Source: Cellvibrio sp. UBA7661
GTDB taxonomy: Bacteria; Pseudomonadota; Gammaproteobacteria; Pseudomonadales; Cellvibrionaceae
Direction: 5' to 3'
NCBI GenBank assembly: GCA_002483365.1
Contig: DLHT01000003.1
Span: forward strand, 310,001-374,000
Length of the DNA stretch: 64,000 nt
The stretch's first letter is position 1, and each line of letters opens with the position of its first letter. Below the pieces are notes generated by a model, which saw only the letters and a program-made list of their open reading frames with translations, was not told the origin of the DNA and did not search any database. Position numbers and translations under genes: made by a program. This document shows positions 53,438 to 62,834 of this stretch, in pieces.

Positions 53438-55012
53438 ATGAATAAATATTTAAGCTCATCACTTGGCGTATTACTGGCCTTAAGCGTTATTAGCTGCTCA
53501 ACTGTGCAGCAGTCTAGTGCAGGCAAAGCGGTAAAAAAAACCTTTGCTAATGAAAACCCCTGCTCAAATAATTCTCGTAATAAAGGCATGCTGTTGGGCG
53601 CCCTTAGTGGTGCAGCATTGGGGTATGCATTGGGAGATAAAGACTCGTCAGCTGCGCTCGCAGGTGGAGTGTTGGGGCTGGTGGTTGGCAATTTAATCGG
53701 TGCGGAGATGGATAAAAAGCGCTGTGATCTTTATAAGATTTCCCAACAATATAATTTACAAATGGAAGTAAAATCCGTAAATGAAAACGGAATGGTGATT
53801 GACAGTAAAACAAATTCTAAATCTGATAAACCAATAGGTCTTACCGTCAATATTGGCGAAAAAAACGGGCAAAGCCATTTTGCTGTGGGCTCAGATAAGT
53901 TGACACCCAAAGCATTAGAATATTTTTCTGCGATTGCAGATACCTATAACCCACAATTATTTGCGGATGGCATTCAGAATACGGCAGACCGTGCGGCTTA
54001 TCTAAAATCAGCGCAAGAGAAAAAAATATTGTTAGTAGGTCATACAGACGATACCGGTGACAGTCAATTTAATAAGGATTTATCTGAGCGACGCGCGCGT
54101 ACAGTCGCTAAATTTTTGAAAGATCGTGGTGTGCCGGAATCTATGTTGTATTTTCAAGGTGCCGGTGAAAGTTTACCCAGAGCAGACAATCGCACAGATG
54201 CAGGTCGCGCAGAAAATCGTCGAGTTGAAATTGTAGAGATAGCTAGCGAAGAAAATTTTCAAAAGTATCTGGAAGCTCGCCAACCCAGGCATGAATTCTA
54301 TCGCCCTGTCAGTCCTTCGTTGATAACTAAAAAGTCAGTTACCAATGCAGGCAACAGTGGTGTAGGTAATAAAAATTCAACATTACCTACACCAAAAACA
54401 ACCACTCAGGTTAAGTTAGTAGCTACAGGAAAACAGTATACCTATGGTGGTCAGCCTTTAAATACAGCTAATGCTAAAGTTGATTTAGGTTTATCTATTA
54501 AAGAAGATGCTGGTTTTAGCTTATTTTCTCAAGCTTACGCAGAAGACTCTGTTGTATTAAACAGCTGTGAGCACGATAGACCGCGCGCAATTGGCGGTGT
54601 TAAGTCCTTGGGAACCGAGAATGTCTACGCGACGACAGCTTATCTACCCGGTTTATACAATACATCATGGCACGATACTCTAAATGGTAATCTGGTGATG
54701 CTGAATCATGTTGGTGTTTTAAGAGATTCAGCATCACCATCCAATTTGCCAGAACTAAAAATCTACGCAAACTATAATCCGAAAAATAGTAAAACAGCTA
54801 AAGCGGATGTGCGATCCTCTCCATCTGTAAATACCTATCGCGGTAGTAAAGGTGTTTTGTATCGCGTATTTGCTGAAGGTGCTGGTGGAATTCAGTGTAT
54901 GGATGTTTTATTACCATTACAGGGTGGGATTCAAGCCAAGTCGGGACAATTGCTATACAGCAACAACGGTAATTTGTACATGGCAGAATATAAGCCAAAA
55001 ATGATTCGATAA
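53438..55012 (+). CDS. OmpA-family lipoprotein with glycine zipper and long C-terminal domain
   Basis: 524 aa. Lipobox VISC (Cys20). Glycine-zipper helix pair at about 50-90 (GMLLGALSGAALGYALGDKD, LGLVVGNLIGAEMD). OmpA/MotB peptidoglycan-binding domain at about 140-265 (LLVGHTDDTGD, SERRARTVAKFLKDRGV, ENRRVEIV). The rest (about 260 aa) has no recognised domain. Start ATG has AAGGGG upstream. First gene of a three-gene AT-rich operon; it probably bridges the outer membrane and the cell wall. Confidence 0.85.
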   Translation: MNKYLSSSLGVLLALSVISCSTVQQSSAGKAVKKTFANENPCSNNSRNKGMLLGALSGAALGYALGDKDSSAALAGGVLGLVVGNLIGAEMDKKRCDLYKISQQYNLQMEVKSVNENGMVIDSKTNSKSDKPIGLTVNIGEKNGQSHFAVGSDKLTPKALEYFSAIADTYNPQLFADGIQNTADRAAYLKSAQEKKILLVGHTDDTGDSQFNKDLSERRARTVAKFLKDRGVPESMLYFQGAGESLPRADNRTDAGRAENRRVEIVEIASEENFQKYLEARQPRHEFYRPVSPSLITKKSVTNAGNSGVGNKNSTLPTPKTTTQVKLVATGKQYTYGGQPLNTANAKVDLGLSIKEDAGFSLFSQAYAEDSVVLNSCEHDRPRAIGGVKSLGTENVYATTAYLPGLYNTSWHDTLNGNLVMLNHVGVLRDSASPSNLPELKIYANYNPKNSKTAKADVRSSPSVNTYRGSKGVLYRVFAEGAGGIQCMDVLLPLQGGIQAKSGQLLYSNNGNLYMAEYKPKMIR

Positions 55013-55035
55013 TAGTTAATTTTTTGGAGATTTTC

Positions 55036-56571
55036 ATGAAAGAATTCTTTGCATCATCCCCTGTTATTGCATGGGGTTTGGTCAGTATGATGATGGCGGG
55101 ATTTGTCATTATGCTGATGTGGGAAAAAATGAAATGGTGGTGGCATAACACTTGGTTTGGCTTTCCTGTAATAGGTCGTACTGCTGCCTTATCTAAAGAT
55201 TTAAATGTGGATTCAGCAACCGGCTGGTTTAAGGCAGAGCGTACGCTTTGTTCAGACTACAAAAAATTTATCCGGATAAATGATGAACACGATTTTAATG
55301 AAAAGATCACTTATATCACCAAAGCAGGAGACCTCGGCCGCTCAAGCACACCCACATGGATCTGGGTTTTAACTATTGCGCTAGTTTTTGTAGAAGCAAT
55401 GGGTTTTTCTTATGTGTTGGCTGGTTACACAATTCCTGGTGCAAGCGAGAACACCCAACAATATGGCGCTATAGGTATCGCTTTTTTAGTATCTGTCATT
55501 CTTGTCGCATTTACACATTTTTCCGGCCATGAACTTTATGTCTCAGGCAAAATTAAACAAGCTCGTCAGGAGTGGTCAGAAGACGAATCAACTCAAGCTA
55601 ACGGCGATAGATTTAAATTTCGCACAGCAGAAGTTGCTTTAAATAAGCCTCAATCCACTGACGATGAATTTCCTCCCTATACCCAGCTAGCCAACAGAGT
55701 TGGCACCCAACCCAGTTATAAAATTACGATCGCAACCATTGCTTGTGTACTGATTGTAGCTATTGGAGCAACTTATGTCAGAGGTCAGGTGCTTGAAGAT
55801 CAACTATTAATGGAAGTGACCAATAAAACTGAAGATATCAGTTTGTCTATCAATACCAACGATGGTTTGGATATGTCCATTGAGCTTGATGCAAGCCAAT
55901 TGCCTGCTGATGATGTAGAAGAGCAAGCCAAAGTAGAAAGAAAGGCTGTTGATGAGAGCACGGATAATCATCGTCGTGGTGGTTGGGGAACTTTTATCGT
56001 ATTAGCTTTTATTTTTATTTTTTTACAATTGTTGGGGGTTATCTTCGGTTACAAATGGGGTTTCGCCGGCAAAGAAAGCCTTCGCGCTTATAATGCAATT
56101 GGTCGTGGTCGTTATGCCACCTATGCAGATGTACGTGAACACTATCAAGAAATTGCTGATACAGCCCAGGCGAAGCTGGAAAATTTGCAACAAAAGTTAA
56201 TGGCAAAACTGATTAAAAGCGGAAATTCAAAAAAAATCGCAGGTAAAACTTTCCGTAACTTTATGGAAGAGGAGCGTGCACTCCAAACCAAAGAATATCA
56301 TGAACAGCGAGAGCATGCTTCTGCACGCGCAGCTACCAGTAGAGCAGGCGTAGTAGCACCAGCAATATCCAATCACACTGAACCGCAAGCTGAAACTCTG
56401 GATGAGGTTATTGCACGCATAGATAGTTTGAAAAATGCTCAGGATAAAAAAGACTATCTGTCATCACTGACGGTTGATATGCGTACTCGTGCGGTAACTT
56501 TTATTAAAGAGCGCAAATTTGCTGAAGAAAAAGCCAAAGCGGAGGCAGAATTTGATGGTTTGTTTGATTAA
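55036..56571 (+). CDS. Unrecognised five-TM inner-membrane protein with charged C-terminal tail
   Basis: 511 aa, no family recognised. Membrane segments at about 9-28, 104-128, 142-163, 228-248 and 316-340. The ~65-residue periplasmic-looking loop between TM4 and TM5 is acidic. From ~365 the protein is highly charged and helical (QEIADTAQAKLENLQQKLM, EERALQTKEYHEQREHASAR), probably cytoplasmic coiled coil. ATG 55036 has GGAG 7 bp upstream; ATG 55024 is less likely. Middle gene of the operon; 23 bp after the OmpA-like gene. Confidence 0.75.
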   Translation: MKEFFASSPVIAWGLVSMMMAGFVIMLMWEKMKWWWHNTWFGFPVIGRTAALSKDLNVDSATGWFKAERTLCSDYKKFIRINDEHDFNEKITYITKAGDLGRSSTPTWIWVLTIALVFVEAMGFSYVLAGYTIPGASENTQQYGAIGIAFLVSVILVAFTHFSGHELYVSGKIKQARQEWSEDESTQANGDRFKFRTAEVALNKPQSTDDEFPPYTQLANRVGTQPSYKITIATIACVLIVAIGATYVRGQVLEDQLLMEVTNKTEDISLSINTNDGLDMSIELDASQLPADDVEEQAKVERKAVDESTDNHRRGGWGTFIVLAFIFIFLQLLGVIFGYKWGFAGKESLRAYNAIGRGRYATYADVREHYQEIADTAQAKLENLQQKLMAKLIKSGNSKKIAGKTFRNFMEEERALQTKEYHEQREHASARAATSRAGVVAPAISNHTEPQAETLDEVIARIDSLKNAQDKKDYLSSLTVDMRTRAVTFIKERKFAEEKAKAEAEFDGLFD

Positions 56572-57415
56572 AATGACAACTAAACAAATAGGTTTTATTT
56601 TTTTGAGCTTATTGGCTTCGGGTGCAGCTATTGCTGCACCTAAAGGATTGTTGCCCAATTGTTATACTTATGCGAATTTGAGTGCGCCAAATGCCCCACC
56701 TACAGTTGAATTATTTGTACTGATAGATCAAACAACGCCGCTAGGATCAAATTTACAACAGGCTGCTGCAGATATTATTAAGCCTTTTTTAAAACAGGGA
56801 AATGCTTTTTCAATTATTCAATTTTCTGCGTTTACCCAAGGGCATTACACAGATGTTTTAGCCTCTGAACGACTCAGTCAACTCATCGAACAAAAAGAAA
56901 GAAATGCTATCGGCAAAGTACAGTTGGCCAAGTTCGATAAATGTATGAGCGTACAAGGTGCCAATGCAGCGAAAATAGCTGGTGCGGCATTACGCAAAGC
57001 TTATGCAGGTACTACATCAGACATGGCTAAATCAGATATTCTGTTCAGCTTGAAAGATATTTCAATTATGATAAATCGTTCAGATGCGAATGAAAAAGTA
57101 GTTTTACTGGTCTCAGATATGCTGGAGAACTCATCAATCACGACATTTTATGCCAACCGAGGTGTACGAAAAATCGATCCAGCCAAAGAATATTCGCTAG
57201 TAAAAAGTAATAATCTGTTAGGTGATTTCGGTGGTGCACGTATTTATGTGATGGGGGCTGGCTTATTGTCGGATGATGCAAAGCTAGCGAAAGGCGTTTA
57301 TCGTGATCCTAAAACCATGTTAGTGCTGCAGCAGTTCTGGAAAAATTATTTTCAAAATGCCAATGGCGAATTAATCGAATTTGGCCAACCTGCTCTTTTA
57401 AATCCCGTTCAATAG
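56555..57415 (+). CDS. Secreted VWA-like protein of the OmpA-lipoprotein operon
   Basis: 286 aa. Signal peptide about 1-29 (IGFIFLSLLASGAAIA), then a domain whose first strand VELFVLIDQTTPLGSN resembles a VWA/MIDAS start (Asp-x-Thr-x-x-Gly-Ser), a middle strand NEKVVLLVSDMLENSS and GARIYVMGAG. The MIDAS motif is not canonical, so VWA assignment is tentative. ATG 56555 has GGAGG 9 bp upstream and overlaps the previous gene by 17 bp; ATG 56573 is the alternative. No other domain seen. Confidence 0.7.
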   Translation: MVCLIKMTTKQIGFIFLSLLASGAAIAAPKGLLPNCYTYANLSAPNAPPTVELFVLIDQTTPLGSNLQQAAADIIKPFLKQGNAFSIIQFSAFTQGHYTDVLASERLSQLIEQKERNAIGKVQLAKFDKCMSVQGANAAKIAGAALRKAYAGTTSDMAKSDILFSLKDISIMINRSDANEKVVLLVSDMLENSSITTFYANRGVRKIDPAKEYSLVKSNNLLGDFGGARIYVMGAGLLSDDAKLAKGVYRDPKTMLVLQQFWKNYFQNANGELIEFGQPALLNPVQ

Positions 57416-57453
57416 GACGGGATTTAATTCAAATATCACTTTTCTATAACCTC

Positions 57454-58239
57454 TTACCTATCTTCTCTCACCTCATCCCTCAAGAAAACCCACTCCTTCG
57501 GTGAAGACGAACGTTCGTCGTAGCGATAGCCCGCGCTATCAAACTGTTTAAGTTGCTCTACTTTTTTCAATTTATTTTGGATGATGTAGGCGCTCATCAT
57601 GCCGCGCGCTTTTTTGGCAAAGAAACTGATGATTTTGTACTGACCGTTTTTGCAATCTTTAAAGACGGGGGTAATCACTTCTGCGTGCAATTTTTTGGTG
57701 TTCACTGCGCTCCAATATTCGGTTGAGGCGAGGTTGACCACTACACGTTCTTTTTGCGCATCCAATTCCTGATTGAGTTGATCGGTGATGATATCACCCC
57801 AAAACTGATACAAATTTTTACCGCGCACGTTGGCAAAGCCGGTGCCCATTTCCAAACGGTAGGGTTGGATTAAATCGAGCGGGCGCAACAGTCCATACAG
57901 GCCAGACAAAATACGCAAATGTTGCTGCGCAAAAGTGAAATCACTTTTGGAGAAATTTTCCGCTTCCATGCCGGTGTACACATCGCCTTTAAACGCGAGC
58001 ACTGCTTGTTTGGCGTTGTCCGGTGTAAAAGGTAATTGCCACTCCAAAAAACGCTGCGCATTTAATTCGCCGAGTTTTTCACTGATCGACATTAGCTTGG
58101 ATACTTGCGGCGGTGTGAGCGCGCGCAAATCCTTAATCAGCTCTTGCGAGTGATCCAAAAATTGCGGTTGCGTATGCACAGCGGTTTTTGCGGGCGTTTC
58201 AAAATCCAGCGTTTTAGCGGGGGAGATTAGATGCAGCAT
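57454..58239 (-). CDS. yaaA: Peroxide stress protein YaaA
   Basis: 261 aa: LISPAKTLDFETP and FKGDVYTGMEAENF are YaaA hallmarks. The E. coli protein limits intracellular iron and DNA damage during peroxide stress. Convergent to the OmpA operon; a palindromic element lies upstream. Confidence 0.94.
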   Translation of the reverse strand: MLHLISPAKTLDFETPAKTAVHTQPQFLDHSQELIKDLRALTPPQVSKLMSISEKLGELNAQRFLEWQLPFTPDNAKQAVLAFKGDVYTGMEAENFSKSDFTFAQQHLRILSGLYGLLRPLDLIQPYRLEMGTGFANVRGKNLYQFWGDIITDQLNQELDAQKERVVVNLASTEYWSAVNTKKLHAEVITPVFKDCKNGQYKIISFFAKKARGMMSAYIIQNKLKKVEQLKQFDSAGYRYDERSSSPKEWVFLRDEVREDR

Positions 58240-58272
58240 AAAAATCAGATACTAGTGAAACTGGCTTTAAAT

Positions 58273-58391
58273 GGGAGTCGTCATCCTCGCGCATACTCAC
58301 ACGGATGTGAGGTATTAGAGCAATGCAGGAGCAATTGCCGAGCGGGAATCCATAGGTTTTAAACGCTGGGCTCCCGCGCGGGAGTGACGAT
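58273..58391. repeat. REP/MITE-like palindromic element with internal insertion (copy 3)
   Basis: About 119 bp. Left end GGGAGTCGTCATCCTCGCG, right end CCCGCGCGGGAGTGACGA. A ~48-bp stretch (58292-58339) is inserted relative to copy 2, after which GAGCGGGAATCCA resumes the shared sequence. Confidence 0.8.
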
Positions 58392-58408
58392 CATGAACGA
58401 TTAAAAAT

Positions 58409-58891
58409 TTATTCCGGCTTTAACAGATCCTGCCACCAGTTGAGCGGTGTTTGGCCATCGGTCGGGTCGTACACATTGCCGTACATCCACGCGCTTTGAC
58501 CATCGCGGCCGACAAATTCGTTGAGGATATTTTCAATTGCGGTAAATCCGCAGCTCACGTGGATGGAATACACCAACATACGCGGCGTTTCGCGGTCCAG
58601 TTCACCGCCGAGCTTTTCCAGCTCGGGCGTGAGCGCATCGGCAAGGGTTTGGATATCGCTGCGGCTGAATACACGGATACTCAAGTTGCCACTGCGCTGT
58701 ACCAGATCAAATTCGCGTGTATCGGCCAGCATTTTCACCACATCACCACTGGCCAGGCCTTTGGCAAATGCAGGCGATTGCACCAATTGGAAATTGCCAT
58801 CTTCCAATTCGCGCACGTGGAGCTGTTCAACAATCGGCTGGCCATTCGCGCCAATACCGGCAAAAAGTTCGATCACTTGCAAGGACTTCAT
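58409..58891 (-). CDS. DUF4265-like hypothetical protein
   Basis: 160 aa, soluble. GIGANGQPIVEQLHVRELEDGNFQL, SPAFAKGLASGDVV and the SIHVSCGF segment fit DUF4265-type proteins. The start is ATG 58891; the extension to 58921 is unsupported. Function unknown. Divergent from the M48 protease gene across about 95 bp. Confidence 0.65.
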   Translation of the reverse strand: MKSLQVIELFAGIGANGQPIVEQLHVRELEDGNFQLVQSPAFAKGLASGDVVKMLADTREFDLVQRSGNLSIRVFSRSDIQTLADALTPELEKLGGELDRETPRMLVYSIHVSCGFTAIENILNEFVGRDGQSAWMYGNVYDPTDGQTPLNWWQDLLKPE

Positions 58892-58985
58892 AAATGGGCG
58901 TTCACTTGTGAGAAAAGGCACCTTTAACGGTGTCTGATAAGGGAGTTATGGCATTATACCCATCTCTGTTACAAGGAGTCTTACT

Positions 58986-60269
58986 ATGAAAATGCTTTCA
59001 CGTGTGTTTGTCCCTTTGTTTGTGTGGGGTGCTATCGCCTCATCACTGATTGGCTGCGTGGTCAATCCGGTGACTGGCAAAAGCCAGATTTCCCTGATGT
59101 CGCCCGAGCAGGAAGTGGCCACGGGTGCCAAGAACTATGTGCCGGCACAACAATCGCAAGGTGGCCAATACGTGGTCGATCCCGGCCTCACCACCTATGT
59201 GCAACAAGTGGGCAAGAAGCTCGCCGCCGTGAGTGACCGCCCGGATCTGCCTTACGAGTTCGTCGTGCTGAATAACGATGTCCCCAACGCCTGGGCGATG
59301 CCCGGCGGAAAGCTGGCAATTAACCGTGGCTTGTTGGTCTATCTGGAAGATGAAGCACAACTCGCCGCTGTGATGGGCCACGAAATTGTCCACGCAGCCG
59401 CGCGCCACGGTGCACAGCAACAAACCCAAAGTGTATTGATGGGTGCCGGTGTGCTGATTGCCGGTGTCGCTATTGCCGAGAAAAAACCCGAGTACGGCGC
59501 GCTGGGCATGGGTGCGCTGGCGGTGGGATCGCAAGCCTGGCAAGCCAAATACGGCCGCGACCATGAGTTGGAATCCGATGCGGTGGGTATGAAGTACATG
59601 ATTAAAGCCGGTTATGACCCGCAAGCCGCCGTCGAGCTGCAAGAAATATTTGTGAAATTATCGGAGGGCAGAAACGCCGGTTTCATCGAAGGCCTGTTTG
59701 CCAGCCACCCACCTTCACAAGAACGCGTGAATAAAAACCGCGCATTAGCCGCCAAACATCCCGGCGGTGTACGCAACAAAGCCGCTTTCCAACGCGCCAT
59801 GGCGCAAGTGAATAAAGACAAAAAAGCCTACGAGAATTATCAAAAAGCGCAGAAACTCGCAGGCGAGAAAAAATATATCGATGCAATGACTTACGTAGAA
59901 CAATCTATCGCCCAACAACCCAAAGAAAATTTATTCTGGGAAATGAAAGGCCAACTGTTATTGCAACAGGATAAAACCAATGAAGCTGTCACGGCATTGA
60001 ACCGCGCAGTGGATGCCAACCCGAAATATTTCAAGCCTTATATATTCCGCGGCATTGCCTACAACCAATTGGGCAAACAGGATATGGCTGAAAAAGATTT
60101 ACTCACCAGCACGCGTTATTTGCCCACGCAAATTGCTGCCTATTATTTGGGTGAAGTGAATATGGCCAAAGGTAACCGCTCACAAGCCGCGCAGTATTAC
60201 CAACAAGCGGCGCAGGGCGGTGGTGAAATTGGCGAAGCTGCAAAAGGCAAATTGGGTAAATTGCAATAA
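58986..60269 (+). CDS. M48 metalloprotease lipoprotein with TPR repeats (BepA/LoiP-like)
   Basis: 427 aa. Lipobox LIGC (Cys24). Zinc site HEIVH near residue 131 with Glu in LESDAVGMKYM as third ligand. The C-terminal third carries TPR-like repeats. Such periplasmic proteases work with the Bam machinery in outer-membrane protein quality control. AAGGAG 7 bp before ATG. A hairpin follows. Confidence 0.93.
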   Translation: MKMLSRVFVPLFVWGAIASSLIGCVVNPVTGKSQISLMSPEQEVATGAKNYVPAQQSQGGQYVVDPGLTTYVQQVGKKLAAVSDRPDLPYEFVVLNNDVPNAWAMPGGKLAINRGLLVYLEDEAQLAAVMGHEIVHAAARHGAQQQTQSVLMGAGVLIAGVAIAEKKPEYGALGMGALAVGSQAWQAKYGRDHELESDAVGMKYMIKAGYDPQAAVELQEIFVKLSEGRNAGFIEGLFASHPPSQERVNKNRALAAKHPGGVRNKAAFQRAMAQVNKDKKAYENYQKAQKLAGEKKYIDAMTYVEQSIAQQPKENLFWEMKGQLLLQQDKTNEAVTALNRAVDANPKYFKPYIFRGIAYNQLGKQDMAEKDLLTSTRYLPTQIAAYYLGEVNMAKGNRSQAAQYYQQAAQGGGEIGEAAKGKLGKLQ

Positions 60270-60304
60270 CGGTTTTTTAGCCATCGTTGTTTTAATTTAA
60301 AATT

Positions 60305-60348
60305 CACAGGCGCTATTGGAATTCACAATACCAATAGCGCCTGTGTTT
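60305..60348 (+). terminator. Perfect 15-bp hairpin between M48 protease and dctQ
   Basis: CACAGGCGCTATTGG (60305-60319) pairs with 60331-60345; TTTAT follows. It overlaps the in-frame extension of dctQ, which supports the downstream ATG at 60385. Confidence 0.85.
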
Positions 60349-60384
60349 ATAATCGACACACATTATTACGATAATAATTTCATC

Positions 60385-60936
60385 ATGATTCACTCCCCTG
60401 ATATTTCTCCTGCGCAACAATTTGTGCGCGCGCTCGATTCCATCGCCGAATACACCGGCACCACTACCGCCTGGCTTACCGGCATTATGGTGTTAGTCGC
60501 TTGCACCGTCGTTACCTTGCGCCATGTGTTTGGTATTGGTTCTGTCGCGCTGCAAGAATCCGTCACCTACATGCATGCACTGGTATTTATGTTGGGCGCA
60601 GCCTACACCTTAAAAAATGGTGAACATGTGCGGGTGGATATTGTGTATCGCAAATTATCGCTGCGTGCGCGTGCATGGGTGGAAGTGTTGGGAAGCTTGC
60701 TATTCACCTTGCCGCTAATGATTTTCATCGGCTGGGGCAGTTGGGATTTTGTGCAGGAAAGTTGGCGTATTCGTGAAGGCTCAACCGATTCCGGTGGATT
60801 AGGCGGTGTGTATTTATTAAAAAGTTTACTGCCATTCATGGCCGTCAGTGTGAGCTTGCAGGCAATTGCTGAATTGCTGCGCAATTTATTAGTGCTGATG
60901 AATCTGACTCCGGCACAGGAGGAAGCATCATGCTAA
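60385..60936 (+). CDS. dctQ: TRAP transporter small permease (DctQ)
   Basis: 183 aa with four membrane helices; TYTLKNGEHVRVDIVYRKLS region and QESVTYMHALVFMLGAAY typical of DctQ. ATG 60385 is chosen because the hairpin lies upstream. Overlaps dctM by 7 bp. Confidence 0.92.
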   Translation: MIHSPDISPAQQFVRALDSIAEYTGTTTAWLTGIMVLVACTVVTLRHVFGIGSVALQESVTYMHALVFMLGAAYTLKNGEHVRVDIVYRKLSLRARAWVEVLGSLLFTLPLMIFIGWGSWDFVQESWRIREGSTDSGGLGGVYLLKSLLPFMAVSVSLQAIAELLRNLLVLMNLTPAQEEASC

Positions 60937-62303
60937 TTGAATTGATCCCGCTATTCATGTTTGTTGCGATATGCATTTTTTTAATGTTCGGCTATCCCGT
61001 CGCACTCACGCTGGGCGGCGTTGCATTAATGTTCGCCGGTGCTGGTATTGCAGGCGGTGTGTTTGATCCGAATTTATTAAAAAGTTTTCCCACACGCCTG
61101 TACGGCATTATGAATAATTACACATTAGTCGCCGTGCCATTATTTGTGTTTATGGGCACAGTGCTGGAAAAATCCCGCCTTGCGGAAGATTTATTGGAAA
61201 ACATGTCAAAAGCCTGTGGCCGTTTGCCTGGGGGTTTGGGCATTTCGGTTATCGTTGTGGGTGCCATGCTCGCCGCCAGCACCGGTATTGTAGGTGCAAC
61301 AGTAGTGACTATGGGTTTGATGTCGCTGCCGCTTATGATTAAACGCGGTTACGCACCCAGCTTTGCATGCGGTACTATTTGCGCAACCGGAACACTCGGA
61401 CAAATTATTCCGCCTTCAATCGCACTCGTGTTATTAGGCGATGTGTTATCCAGTGCTTACCAACAGGCGCAATTAAAACTCGGCGTGTTCAACCCCAAAA
61501 CTATTTCTGTGGGTGATTTATTTATTGCCGCCATAGTGCCGGGGTTGGTGCTGGTTGTGCTGTATATATTGTACGTTTTCTTTACTGCCTTTTTCCGCCC
61601 ACAGATTATTCCGCGCACATCGATCGACCAGAATGCAGAGAAAGTTCCCTTCATCAAAATTTTGTTCAGCTTATTACCGGTGCTGCTATTAATTGGTTTA
61701 GTGCTCGGCTCCATTTTAATGGGCGCAGCAACCCCCACCGAAGCAGCTGGCGTAGGTGCACTTGGCGCGTGTTTATTGGCATTGAGCAAAAAACAATTAT
61801 GTTTAAAGCGTTTGCGTGAAGTGTCACAATCCACCATAAAAATTACCGCCATGATTTTTATGATCCTGATCGGCGCATCATTATTTTCACTCGTGTTCCG
61901 CGGATTCGGTGGCGAAGAATTGGTCCATCACTTTTTCAACCAATTACCCGGCGGTGTCTTCACTGCTGTATTACTGGTAATGCTAGTGATGTTTGTGCTC
62001 GGATTTATTCTGGACTTTATCGAAATTATTTTTGTAGTCGTACCAATCGTCGCACCCGTATTACTCGCCATGGGCGTAGATCCTATTTGGCTCGGCATTA
62101 TGATCGCCGTAAATTTGCAAACGTCTTTCCTCACACCACCCTTCGGTTTTGCACTTTTCTACTTACGCGGCGTCGCACCCGCTAACATCAAAACCGGCGA
62201 AATCTATCGCGGCGTTGTGCCCTTCATCGCACTGCAATTATTACTGTTATGCGCAATGGCCATTTGGCCGGGGATTATTACTTGGTTGCCGGAGCAGATG
62301 TAA
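60930..62303 (+). CDS. dctM: TRAP transporter large permease (DctM)
   Basis: 457 aa, about 12 membrane segments; VPLFVFMGTVLEKS, GTLGQIIPPSIALVLLG and PTEAAGVGALGA are typical of DctM. Cation-coupled uptake of organic acids together with a solute-binding protein, none of which is adjacent; the nearest is at 36.5-37.7 kb. Bases 61580-61700 have a decayed copy at about 62835-62949. Confidence 0.94.
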   Translation: MLIELIPLFMFVAICIFLMFGYPVALTLGGVALMFAGAGIAGGVFDPNLLKSFPTRLYGIMNNYTLVAVPLFVFMGTVLEKSRLAEDLLENMSKACGRLPGGLGISVIVVGAMLAASTGIVGATVVTMGLMSLPLMIKRGYAPSFACGTICATGTLGQIIPPSIALVLLGDVLSSAYQQAQLKLGVFNPKTISVGDLFIAAIVPGLVLVVLYILYVFFTAFFRPQIIPRTSIDQNAEKVPFIKILFSLLPVLLLIGLVLGSILMGAATPTEAAGVGALGACLLALSKKQLCLKRLREVSQSTIKITAMIFMILIGASLFSLVFRGFGGEELVHHFFNQLPGGVFTAVLLVMLVMFVLGFILDFIEIIFVVVPIVAPVLLAMGVDPIWLGIMIAVNLQTSFLTPPFGFALFYLRGVAPANIKTGEIYRGVVPFIALQLLLLCAMAIWPGIITWLPEQM

Positions 62304-62306
62304 ATC

Positions 62307-62618
62307 ATGAATTTCAAAAAAACCTATCTTTTACCTACAAGTATATTTGCCCTTGGATTAACGTTCATTATTGGTTTTGATTTTCTGTTGCGGCAAGTGA
62401 ATGGCATTCACAACAATCTAGGCACACCTGAATATTTATGGTTTTTCTTTCAAATAACTGTCGCGATAATTACAGGATTGCTGTTCTGGAAAAACGCATC
62501 AGGAGTAGGTATTCGTGCAAAATCATTACTATTTTTACTATTGCTGCTAAGCGGTTTAATTTTATATACCTTGATTATTTACGGTTATGTCATTGGAACC
62601 GGAATAGACGGGTTTTAA
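62307..62618 (+). CDS. Small three-TM membrane protein
   Basis: 103 aa, unrecognised. Hydrophobic segments at about 10-29, 45-62 and 72-95. It starts 3 bp after dctM and is probably in the same operon, but has no TRAP signature. A hairpin follows at 62665. Confidence 0.6.
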   Translation: MNFKKTYLLPTSIFALGLTFIIGFDFLLRQVNGIHNNLGTPEYLWFFFQITVAIITGLLFWKNASGVGIRAKSLLFLLLLLSGLILYTLIIYGYVIGTGIDGF

Positions 62619-62664
62619 TACTTCAGAGTAAAGCCAGCCTCCCTTCTACAACTTGCTAATCGCC

Positions 62665-62695
62665 CCAGAGGGCTATACTTGCCACAGCCCTCTGG
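62665..62695 (+). terminator. Possible terminator hairpin
   Basis: CCAGAGGGCT and AGCCCTCTGG pair perfectly around an 11-nt loop; only a weak T-tract follows. A TATACT box lies in the loop, so it may instead have been part of a promoter for the adjacent remnant. Confidence 0.35.
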
Positions 62696-62708
62696 AGATT
62701 ACGCCATC

Positions 62709-62830
62709 ATGCAAGAATTTAACCCTACGCCTACCGGCACCATCGCGCTGCAAACCATCACTATGCCCGGAGACACCAACCCTTTGGTGACATTTTTGGA
62801 GGCTGGGTGATGGCGCAGATGGATGTCGTC
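62709..62830 (+). pseudogene. Acyl-CoA thioesterase (YciA-like) remnant, frameshifted and truncated
   Basis: The frame from ATG 62709 encodes IALQTITMPGDTNP, the YciA N-terminus. A -1 frameshift near 62783 is needed to continue into GDIFGGWVMAQMDV (codons from 62786), the hotdog active-site region. Similarity stops at about 62830. Rest of the gene is missing. Confidence 0.8.
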
Positions 62831-62834
62831 TACG

